Assembly (NCBI RefSeq): GCF_050231725.1
Contig: NZ_CP077172.1
Location: 1,116,001 to 1,180,000, forward strand
Reading direction: 5' to 3'
DNA length: 64,000 nt
Source of the DNA: Fusobacterium nucleatum_L
GTDB taxonomy: Bacteria; Fusobacteriota; Fusobacteriia; Fusobacteriales; Fusobacteriaceae
Shown: positions 43,629-55,280 of the stretch, one piece after another
Position numbering within the stretch: position 1 is the first letter of the stretch
Layout: each line of letters opens with the position of its first letter
The notes under the pieces: model-generated
Seen by the model: only the letters and a program-made list of their open reading frames with translations
Told to the model about the DNA's origin: nothing
Database searches by the model: none
Made by a program: the position numbers and the translations under genes

Positions 43629-45020
43629 ATGTTAAATAAAGAAGTGTATATAAATAGAAGAAAAAAATTAAGGGAAAACTTCAAAGATGGTTTAATTTTA
43701 ATAATGGGAAATAATTTTTCTCCTCTTGATTGTGAAGATAATACATATCCATTTATTCAAGATGCCACTTTTAAATATTATTTTGGTATTGACCACAATG
43801 GATTGATTGGAGTTATCGACATAGATAATAATGAAGAAATAATTTTTGGGAATGACTATACAATGTCAGATATTATTTGGATGGGAAAACAAAAATTTTT
43901 AAAAGAATTAGCTATTGAAGTCGGAATAGAAAAGTTTCTTGAAAAAGAAGAATTAAAAAAATATTTAGAAAATAGAAAAAGTATAAGATTTACTAATCAA
44001 TACAGAGCAGATAATATTATGTATTTAAGTTCAATCTTGAATATAAATCCTTTTGAATTTGATAAAAATATATCTTTTGATTTAGTAAAAGCTATAATAA
44101 AGCAAAGAAATATTAAAGATAAAATTGAAATAGAGGAGATAGAAAAAGCAATTAATATAACAAAAGAAATGCATCTATCTGCTATGAGAAATGTAAAAGC
44201 TGGAATAAAAGAATATGAACTTGTTGCAGAAGTAGAAAAGCAGCCAAGAAAATATAATGCTTATTATTCATTTCAAACTATACTTAGTAAGAATGGACAA
44301 ATTTTACATAACCACAATCATTTAAATACCTTGAAAGATGGAGATTTAGTTTTACTTGATTGTGGAGCATTAAGTGATGAAGGTTATTGTGGTGATATGA
44401 CAACAACTTTTCCTGTAAGTGGTAAATTCAATGAAAGACAGAAAACTATACACAATATAGTAAGAGATATGTTTGATAGAGCGAAAGATTTAGCAAGAGT
44501 AGGAATTACATATAAGGAAGTACACTTAGAGGCTTGTAAGATTTTAGCAGCAAATATGAAAAAACTTGGACTTATGAAAGGAGAAGTTGAAAATATAGTT
44601 AGTTCAGGAGCACATGCCTTATTTATGCCACATGGTTTAGGACATATGATGGGAATGACAGTTCATGATATGGAAAATTTTGGAGAAATAAATGTAGGTT
44701 ATGAAGAAGGAGAAAAAAAATCAACTCAATTTGGTTTGTCTTCTTTAAGGCTTGCTAAAAAATTGGAAATTGGAAATATTTTTACTATCGAACCAGGAAT
44801 ATATTTTATACCAGAACTTTTTGAAAAATGGAAAAATGAAAAATTATATGAAGAATTTTTAAACTATGATGAGATAGAAAAGTATATGGATTTTGGTGGA
44901 ATTAGAATGGAAAGAGATATTTTAATTCAAGAGGATGGAACAAGTAGAATTTTAGGAGATAAATTCCCAAGAACTGCTGTTGAAATAGAAGAATACATGA
45001 AAATATATAAAAAATATTAA
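43629..45020 (+). CDS. pepP: Xaa-Pro aminopeptidase (M24B)
   Basis: 463 residues. An N-terminal creatinase-like domain (1-170) is followed by the pita-bread domain with all five metal ligands: LLDCGAL, GDMTTTF, PHGLGHMMG, FTIEPGIYF and GGIRMERD. It releases the N-terminal residue from X-Pro peptides, useful for a peptide-fermenting organism. AAAGGAGATG lies just before the start. It ends in a terminator 25 bases on. The leader contains the candidate small RNA. Confidence 0.93.
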   Translation: MLNKEVYINRRKKLRENFKDGLILIMGNNFSPLDCEDNTYPFIQDATFKYYFGIDHNGLIGVIDIDNNEEIIFGNDYTMSDIIWMGKQKFLKELAIEVGIEKFLEKEELKKYLENRKSIRFTNQYRADNIMYLSSILNINPFEFDKNISFDLVKAIIKQRNIKDKIEIEEIEKAINITKEMHLSAMRNVKAGIKEYELVAEVEKQPRKYNAYYSFQTILSKNGQILHNHNHLNTLKDGDLVLLDCGALSDEGYCGDMTTTFPVSGKFNERQKTIHNIVRDMFDRAKDLARVGITYKEVHLEACKILAANMKKLGLMKGEVENIVSSGAHALFMPHGLGHMMGMTVHDMENFGEINVGYEEGEKKSTQFGLSSLRLAKKLEIGNIFTIEPGIYFIPELFEKWKNEKLYEEFLNYDEIEKYMDFGGIRMERDILIQEDGTSRILGDKFPRTAVEIEEYMKIYKKY

Positions 45021-45045
45021 AAGAACTTGGCCAATAAATAAAAAT

Positions 45046-45104
45046 AAAAAAGAGCTATTATAAATTGATGGAGTTTTTCATAAAATTTATAGTAGTTTTT
45101 TTAT
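45046..45104 (+). terminator. Terminator after pepP
   Basis: GAGCTATTATAAATT pairs with AATTTATAGTAGTTT (wobbles included), with seven Ts following. Confidence 0.75.
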
Positions 45105-45152
45105 TGAAAACAAAGATGAAAATAAAACTTAAGAAAAAATTAAAAATTTCTG

Positions 45153-45181
45153 TTGACAAAGTTTGTGAAAGATGTTAAGAT
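45153..45181 (+). promoter_or_regulatory. rRNA operon promoter
   Basis: TTGACA (45153-45158), 17 bases, TAAGAT (45176-45181) and a GC-rich discriminator CTCGCC shortly after. About 110 nt of leader precede the mature 16S. Confidence 0.65.
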
Positions 45182-45204
45182 AATACTCGCCGATAAGGAA
45201 AGGA

Positions 45205-45230
45205 CATTAACAACAGAATAGAGAAAAGAC
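45205..45230 (+). other. 16S processing stem, 5' arm
   Basis: CATTAACAACAGAATAGAGA plus AAAGAC is complementary to 46823-46847 downstream of 16S apart from two mismatches and one bulged A. Such stems are cut by RNase III to release pre-16S. Confidence 0.75.
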
Positions 45231-45290
45231 AAAAAGCAACCATAAAATTTGGTGTTAAATAAAAATAGCAGAATGAGCTATTAGAAAGAT

Positions 45291-46812
<1,522 letters not shown>

Positions 46813-46822
46813 AGGAGACAAT

Positions 46823-46847
46823 GTCTTTCTCTATTCTATTGGTAATG
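46823..46847 (+). other. 16S processing stem, 3' arm
   Basis: Complement of 45205-45230; begins GTCTTTCTCTATTCTATT. Confidence 0.75.
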
Positions 46848-47010
46848 TTCTTAGTAATTAAGGAGTGCAGAATGCACGACTATAATTACAAGATGCAGCA
46901 TGGAGTGCTGCGGGACATTTATCAATTCTGAACATTGGAAACTATATAGTAGAACAAACAAGAAAAAAATTAACTCTAACAATTTCTTAGAGTTAGCTGT
47001 TAAAAAAATA
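46848..47010 (+). other. 16S-23S spacer without tRNA genes
   Basis: The whole 16S-23S spacer (46813-47010) contains no tRNA-like sequence (no T-loop GTTCRANNC in a cloverleaf). It has the 5' arm of the 23S stem (46928-46955) and a hairpin TAACTCTAA/TTAGAGTTA (about 46973-46997). Confidence 0.7.
46928..46955 (+). other. 23S processing stem, 5' arm
   Basis: GAAACTATATAGTAGA is complementary to TCTACTATATAGTTTC at 49921-49948; 24 of 28 positions pair across the full arms. Confidence 0.8.
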
Positions 47011-49918
<2,908 letters not shown>

Positions 49919-49920
49919 AA

Positions 49921-49948
49921 GCTCTACTATATAGTTTCAAGTGTTCAG
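49921..49948 (+). other. 23S processing stem, 3' arm
   Basis: Pairs with 46928-46955, bracketing 23S for RNase III cleavage. Confidence 0.8.
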
Positions 49949-49983
49949 ACTTGCGCATAAGAATATTATGTGATAAAATGAAT

Positions 49984-50105
49984 ATGCTTGGTGAGTATAG
50001 CTATGGGGGTACACCTAGTTACATTCCGAACCTAGAAGTTAAGCCCATATACGCTGATGGTACTTGGCTGGAAGCGGCCTGGGAGAGTATGGATTTGCCA
50101 AGCTC
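49984..50105 (+). rRNA. rrf: 5S ribosomal RNA
   Basis: About 120 nt with terminal helix TGCTTGGTGA / TTGCCAAGC and the conserved CCGAACCTAGAAGTTAAGCC core. It follows 23S by about 65 bases with no tRNA between. Confidence 0.95.
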
Positions 50106-50110
50106 AATTT

Positions 50111-50145
50111 AAGAGAGAAGCTAATGTTTCTCTCTCTTTTTTTGT
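50111..50145 (+). terminator. rRNA operon terminator
   Basis: AAGAGAGAA pairs with TTCTCTCTC/T, followed by seven Ts. Confidence 0.85.
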
Positions 50146-50151
50146 AAAAAA

Positions 50152-50190
50152 ATAAAAAGATGGAACTATAATAATATTTCCACCTTTTAT
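50152..50190 (-). terminator. Terminator after the NSS transporter
   Basis: AAAGATGGAA with TTCCACCTTT (one wobble); on the minus strand a T-rich tail follows. Confidence 0.6.
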
Positions 50191-50202
50191 CATACACTAG
50201 GC

Positions 50203-51537
50203 TTATCCAATTCCTCCAAGAAGAGCACCAGCAATTAAAGCAACAAGTGCTAAAAGACAATATACATATTTACCAGCTGGATAGAACCAACTTCCAATCT
50301 TTTTATTTGATCCCATATTAACAGCTTCTTCTGCAAATTCTTTTTTTGCAACCCAGAAGAACATAACAGCAGCAAGTAAAGCTCCTAGTGGACAAATGTA
50401 TATAGAAACAATATCCATCCATTGAGAAACTATACCTTGTATACAAACAGCAACTATACACCCTACAATATGGATAATTGCAGTTGCTGTAATACGATTA
50501 GCTTTAAATTTTTCTTGTAAAAATGCAACTGGTGCTTCGTATAAATTAATAATAGAACTAACTCCTGCAAAAAGAACACATAGGTAGAAAATAACTTCTA
50601 TAATTCTTCCACCAGCCATGTTGTTCATAATATTTATTAAGTAAATAAACATAAGTCCAGGTCCACCAGAAGATAATTCAGCTCCTCCAACAGCCATTGC
50701 TGGAATAATTACAAAAGCAGCAAGTAAAGCAGCTAAAGTATCAAAGAAAGCAACGTTTTTAGCAGAGTTAGGAATATCTTCACTCTTACTTAAATAAGAA
50801 CCATAGATAACTGAACCATTACCAGCAACAGAAAGTGAGAAAAATGCTTGTCCAAAAGCATATATCCAAATTTTAGGATTAGCAAGCCCTTCTAAATTAA
50901 CTGTAAAAATATATTTATATCCACCAGAAGAACCAGGTTAGAATATTATATAGATACCCAATAAAACAAATAAAATAAATAATACAGGCATCATAATTTT
51001 ATTTGCTTTTTCTATTCCACTTGCAATTCCCATTGACATAATGATAAAGCTTACTATTAATGCAATTATAATCCAGAAATTAGCTCCCCATGCAGATGCA
51101 GTTTGTCCAAAAGTAGAGCCTATTAGATCCATATCTGATTGCATAGCATACATAGAACCACTAATTGACATCCAAGCATATTTAAAAACCCAGCCCATTA
51201 CACAAGAATAACCTATTGCAAGAGCTAAAGAACCTAATATTGGAATAATCCCTATTTTTTCACCAATACTTCTATTTCCTCTCATTTCAGTACACATTCC
51301 AAATGCACCGACAGGTCCTGCACCAGCTGAACGACCTAAGGCAAATTCTTCTATAACCCCAGTAGAACCAATAAAAATTACAAAAATAAAATAAGGAATT
51401 AAGAAAGTCATTCCACCCATTTCAGAAACAAGAACAGGAAATCTCCAAATATTACCCATTCCAACAGCAGAACCAATACAAGCTAAGATAAAGCCCCATT
51501 TTGTCGTAAAACCATCACGCTTTTCAATAGCACTCAT
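50203..51537 (-). pseudogene. Sodium-dependent (NSS/SNF) amino-acid transporter interrupted by an in-frame stop
   Basis: The frame from ATG 51537 (ribosome site GGAGGAAG) is continuous to the stop at 50203 apart from one TAA at 50938-50940. Without it the product would be about 444 residues with 11-12 membrane helices, beginning KWGFILACIGSAVGMGNIWRFP, the Na+/substrate-site signature of NSS transporters. The stop falls between GIYIIF and PGSSGGYKYIFTVN; a CAA codon there would restore the family pattern, so a single C-to-T change is likely. It follows tnaA and is probably its tryptophan importer. As it stands the product is cut to about 199 residues and should be inactive unless the stop is read through. 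Confidence 0.8.
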
Positions 51538-51568
51538 AACTTCCTCCTTTAAAAACTTTAATCTAAAA

Positions 51569-51630
51569 TAGCTGTTGCACAATTATTTTATATATTAAAG
51601 AGGGGTAAATAATTAGAAATGCAACAGCTA
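51569..51630. repeat. Long hairpin between tnaA and the transporter gene
   Basis: TAGCTGTTGCA (51569-51579) and TGCAACAGCTA (51620-51630) are perfect 11-bp arms, extended inward by AATTATT/AATAATT. On the minus strand TTTTAG follows, a weak T tract, so it could attenuate transcription from tnaA into the transporter gene or stabilise the tnaA mRNA 3' end. Confidence 0.65.
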
Positions 51631-51664
51631 AATTATCAGAATATTCAATTTTTAAACTTAAATT

Positions 51665-53302
51665 TTATTTTTCTTTATTTGGATAAGGTTCTAAGAAAGC
51701 ATGGAAGTGTCTCATTGGTAGGTTATGACCAGAAACAATTCTCATATTAGGAATACTTTCTCTATCTTCATAAAGAGCTTTTACAGCTGCAATAACATAA
51801 TCAAGATGTTCTTGAGAATAAACACTTCTATTTATTGCAAATCTTACAACATTGGCAACTTCAGCTTGTTGTTCAGGAGTTTTTAAGTCGTATTCCATAG
51901 AATAATCTCCTAATTCAGAAACACGAATTCCATATCTTCTGATAAGTTCAAGACTAAATCCTTCCCCTGCAAAAGTTTCATGTCCTCTCTTTCCATCAAA
52001 GAATTCATCCATATTGATATAAACTCCATGTCCTCCTGCTGGTAAAACAACTCCTTTAACTCCTGCTTTATAGAATCCTTCTGCTAGATAGTTACATTGT
52101 TCAACTCTTTCTTGTAAGTAGTTGAAATTGCAACATTCATAAAGTCCAGCAGCAAGTGCCATGATATCACGACCAGACATACTTCCATAAGAATCATTAC
52201 CATAAGAAGATATTTGTTTAACTTTTAATAAGATTCCTACGTCAGTCTTTATTGATCCATCTTCATTAAAATCTGAGAATTTTTTCCAGAAATATCCTTT
52301 ATCACGGAAAGCCAAAATTCCTCCCATATTAGCATGTCCATCTTTTTTAAGAGAAGCAGTGAATCCATCACAGTAAGAGAACATTTCTTTTGCAATTTCA
52401 GGAATAGATTTATCTCTATATCCATCTTCATTCATCTTTATAAAGTAACAGTTTTCAGCCCATCTTGCAGCATCTAACATAAATGGAATTTCATATTTAT
52501 GGGCAATTTTTGCAGTTTCTCTAATACTTTTCATAGACACTGCTTGACCACAGATAGTGTTATTAGTTACTGTTGTATATATCATAGGAATATTTTCTAC
52601 TCCAACAGCATCTATTAATTTTTGTAATTTATTTATATCCATATCTCCTTTGAAAGGATTTTTTTCATAACGACCACCTTCTGGAACTTCATATAATAAT
52701 TCTTTATTATATAAGTTACGAGGTACAGAGCCCATTTGTTTGATATTTCCTTCTGTTGTATCAAAGTGTCCATTAGATGGAATAGTAAATACTTTTCCTG
52801 GTTCACGAGCAGCAAGTATTTTACGAACTATTTCAAATAAGATAGATTCTGCTGCACGACCTTGTGGCATTAAAAAAGCATTAGGTCTTTCAAGTTGAGC
52901 AGCTCCTCCATTGAATAGTCCACCTTCATATTCACATAGATACATTTCATTCATCATTTTTTCTATGTCTTGGCAATCAGTACGAACTAGGTTGATAATC
53001 TTTTTTTGATTATCTCCTCTTTCAAAACAATCTCTCATTGCATCAAGTAATACATAATAACCTTTGTTTCTTCCATAAGATTCATCACCTAAAAACATAG
53101 CAGACCATTGTTGATCTGTCATAGCAGTAGTTCCTGAATCTGATAACATATCCACTGTTAGCATTCCAGCAGGAAAAGCAAATTCATTGTAGTGAGTTGC
53201 TTTTAAAGTACGTTCCCTTTGTTCAACTGTTACTTCAGGAATGTTACGTTTAACATAAGAAAAAGAGCGTGGTACTGGAACATCAAGTAAATATTCTTTC
53301 AT
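51665..53302 (-). CDS. tnaA: Tryptophanase
   Basis: 545 residues. Beta-eliminating lyase family with MLSDSGTTAMTDQQW, MPQGRAAESILF, VTNNTICGQAVSMKS and the PLP Lys in TASLKKDGH (about 319-320). It cleaves tryptophan to indole, pyruvate and ammonia. It is about 75 residues longer than the E. coli enzyme, with extra segments near 93-135 and 335-355, and differs from the tyrosine phenol-lyase of this window. The start has AGGAGGT nearby. A transporter gene lies downstream and a YheO-type regulator is divergent. Indole production is a recognised fusobacterial trait. Confidence 0.92.
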   Translation of the reverse strand: MKEYLLDVPVPRSFSYVKRNIPEVTVEQRERTLKATHYNEFAFPAGMLTVDMLSDSGTTAMTDQQWSAMFLGDESYGRNKGYYVLLDAMRDCFERGDNQKKIINLVRTDCQDIEKMMNEMYLCEYEGGLFNGGAAQLERPNAFLMPQGRAAESILFEIVRKILAAREPGKVFTIPSNGHFDTTEGNIKQMGSVPRNLYNKELLYEVPEGGRYEKNPFKGDMDINKLQKLIDAVGVENIPMIYTTVTNNTICGQAVSMKSIRETAKIAHKYEIPFMLDAARWAENCYFIKMNEDGYRDKSIPEIAKEMFSYCDGFTASLKKDGHANMGGILAFRDKGYFWKKFSDFNEDGSIKTDVGILLKVKQISSYGNDSYGSMSGRDIMALAAGLYECCNFNYLQERVEQCNYLAEGFYKAGVKGVVLPAGGHGVYINMDEFFDGKRGHETFAGEGFSLELIRRYGIRVSELGDYSMEYDLKTPEQQAEVANVVRFAINRSVYSQEHLDYVIAAVKALYEDRESIPNMRIVSGHNLPMRHFHAFLEPYPNKEK

Positions 53303-53455
53303 AATATACCTCCTAAATTATATAGTACCCCGGTTGTCAATGAATGATTAGCGGACAGCACTCTTTTATATTTTAATAATATTTTAATCTTTAAAACGAA
53401 AAATTTATACTAAAAAAATATATTTCATAATAAAAACAAATATTATTTATAGTTT
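53303..53455 (-). promoter_or_regulatory. 150-nt leader of tnaA
   Basis: The minus-strand leader is AT-rich except for a GC-rich patch at about 53328-53364 (GTGCTGTCCGC ... CAACCGGGGTAC) just before the ribosome site. A tiny ORF near its start would read MKYIFLV without Trp or Pro and lacks a ribosome site, so no TnaC-like peptide is evident. The patch could be a regulator or RNA-based control site. Confidence 0.45.
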
Positions 53456-53461
53456 GAAAAT

Positions 53462-53490
53462 ATTTTATCACTATGTTAAAATATTGTCAA
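53462..53490 (-). promoter_or_regulatory. Promoter for tnaA
   Basis: On the minus strand, TTGACA (53485-53490), a 17-base spacer, TAAAAT (53462-53467). Confidence 0.75.
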
Positions 53491-53552
53491 TATTAATTTG
53501 TATATTTATTTTATAAAAAATTAAAGAAAATTATTGTTAATTGGGAGTAAAA

Positions 53553-54242
53553 ATGAAAAATGAATTGTTAAATCAATATAAAATACTAGTTAATTTTTTA
53601 GGAAAAACATTGGGTCCATCTTTTGAAATAGTTTTACATGAAATAAAAGATGAAGAAGTTAAAATGATAGCCATAGCTAATGGAGAAATAAGTAGTAGAA
53701 CATTAGAAAATTCAATTTCAAATGAAACTTTAAATATTTTAAAAAATAAATCTTATCATAATGAAGAAAGTATGGTAAATCATACAGTTTTATTAAAGAA
53801 TGGAAAGAAAGTTCGTTCTTCCAGTATGTTTATTAAAGAAAATCAAAAAATTATTGGAATGTTGTGTATAAACTTTGATGATAGTAAATTTCATGATATA
53901 AACTGTCAAATTTTAAGAATAATTCATCCTGATATGTTTGTTAAAAATTATTTGTCAGATGTTTCATATAATATTTTGGTAGATGAAAATAAGGGGCAAA
54001 GTGACGAAGAAAATTCAACTGACAATATAGAAGCTTTTATGGGAAAAATATTCCAAGAGGTTAATTTAAAATTTAATTATCCTTTGGAAAGATTGACTAA
54101 ACAGGAAAGAGAAAAAATTGTACAGGCACTATATGAAAAAGGGCTTTTTAATTTAAAAGATGCAATTAACTTTGTAGCACAAAAATTATCTTGTTCTCCT
54201 ACAACTATATATAGATATATAGGAAAAATTGAGAAAAAATAG
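53553..54242 (+). CDS. YheO/DauR-type PAS-HTH transcriptional regulator
   Basis: 229 residues. The N-terminal 110 residues form a YheO-like PAS domain (LGPSFEIVLHEI ... IIGMLCINFD) and the C-terminal 60 residues an HTH_22-type helix-turn-helix (LTKQEREKIVQALYEKGLFNLKDAI ... CSPTTIYRYI). It is divergent from tnaA across 250 bp, and members of this family control amino-acid (for example D-arginine) catabolic genes; control of tnaA is the obvious inference. ATG 53553 follows GGGAG; the TTG 12 bases before it overlaps the ribosome site. Confidence 0.85.
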   Translation: MKNELLNQYKILVNFLGKTLGPSFEIVLHEIKDEEVKMIAIANGEISSRTLENSISNETLNILKNKSYHNEESMVNHTVLLKNGKKVRSSSMFIKENQKIIGMLCINFDDSKFHDINCQILRIIHPDMFVKNYLSDVSYNILVDENKGQSDEENSTDNIEAFMGKIFQEVNLKFNYPLERLTKQEREKIVQALYEKGLFNLKDAINFVAQKLSCSPTTIYRYIGKIEKK

Positions 54243-54258
54243 AAAGGAAAGAGAAAAA

Positions 54259-55206
54259 ATGAAAAAAGTATATTTATTCTTATTGATGTTAGTATTTTCA
54301 ATATCCACTAGTTCAAAAGAGCTTAAATATCATCCAAAAACAAAAGCTGAACTTCAAGAGTTAATAGAAAATGAAAGTGTTTATCTTGGTGATATAGATA
54401 CTTCTGCTATTACAGATATGTCCTATTTATTTATAAGAGAAGTAAATAAAATAGATGCCTGTGGGACAGCCTATGAGTATATAATTACAAAAAGAAAAAA
54501 TTTTTCAGGTATAGGGAAATGGGATACTTCAAATGTAACTGATATGGAGGGACTATTCTATAAAATGAAAGATTTTAATGAAGATATATCAGCTTGGAAT
54601 ACATCAAGAGTAGAGAATATGTCAAGTATGTTTGAAGATGCAGATAGCTTTGATAAAGCCTTAAATAATTGGGATGTATCAAAAGTGAAAACAATGAAAA
54701 ATATGTTTAGAGGTGCTATTTTATTCAACCAACCATTAAATAAATGGAATGTAAGTGAAGTAATGGATATGGAAGAAATGTTTGAGGCTGCTTACAAATT
54801 CAATCAAAATATTAATTCATGGAATGTATCTAAGGTAAAGAATATGTCATATATGTTTAATAGTGCAAAAGAATTTAATCAACCATTGGATAAGTGGAAT
54901 GTATCTGGTGTTGAAAATATGACTTGTATGTTTAGATATACTAAGAAATTTAATCAGCCTCTTAACTCATGGAATGTTTCAAAAGTAAAATATATGGAAG
55001 AGATGTTTTATGAAGCAGAATCATTTAATCAAAGCCTTAATCATTGGAATGTATCTAATGTAGAGGATATGGCTCGTATGTTTTATGATGCAAAAAAATT
55101 TAATCAAGATTTAAGTATGTGGAAAGTACAAGGAGCAACTGATACTGTAAATATGTTTCTAGGTTCACCTTTAGAAAATAGGAAACCCAAATGGGAAGGA
55201 CAGTAA
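54259..55206 (+). CDS. BspA-like (DUF285) repeat surface protein
   Basis: 315 residues from ATG 54259 (AAGGAAAGAG upstream; the longer frame starts inside the previous gene). A signal peptide ending ISTSS is followed by about nine tandem units of 25 residues with consensus FNQPLNxWNVSKVxxMxxMF, the DUF285/BspA-like leucine-rich-repeat relative seen in Mycoplasma lipoproteins and oral bacteria. Such proteins are usually surface-exposed and adhesive. It lacks a lipobox and an anchor and is short, so it may be secreted or periplasmic. Its gene begins 16 bases after the regulator. Confidence 0.85.
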   Translation: MKKVYLFLLMLVFSISTSSKELKYHPKTKAELQELIENESVYLGDIDTSAITDMSYLFIREVNKIDACGTAYEYIITKRKNFSGIGKWDTSNVTDMEGLFYKMKDFNEDISAWNTSRVENMSSMFEDADSFDKALNNWDVSKVKTMKNMFRGAILFNQPLNKWNVSEVMDMEEMFEAAYKFNQNINSWNVSKVKNMSYMFNSAKEFNQPLDKWNVSGVENMTCMFRYTKKFNQPLNSWNVSKVKYMEEMFYEAESFNQSLNHWNVSNVEDMARMFYDAKKFNQDLSMWKVQGATDTVNMFLGSPLENRKPKWEGQ

Positions 55207-55213
55207 AAAACAA

Positions 55214-55248
55214 AAAGTGTGAGTAGTTTATCTACCCACACTTTCTTT
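55214..55248 (+). terminator. Terminator after the BspA-like gene
   Basis: AAAGTGTGAGTAG pairs with CTACCCACACTTT (one mismatch), loop TTTAT, then a T-rich stretch. Confidence 0.85.
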
Positions 55249-55280
55249 ATATATAAAGGGAGTTATGAAAAGTAAATTTA

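Noticed and set aside
53312..53341. TTGACA followed by TATAAT just before tnaA on the minus strand
   Set aside because: The two hexamers are only 12 bases apart, too close for a sigma-70 promoter; the 17-base-spaced pair at 53462-53490 is better.
53405..53430. Tiny ORF MKYIFLV in the tnaA leader as a TnaC peptide
   Set aside because: No Trp or Pro codon and no ribosome site.
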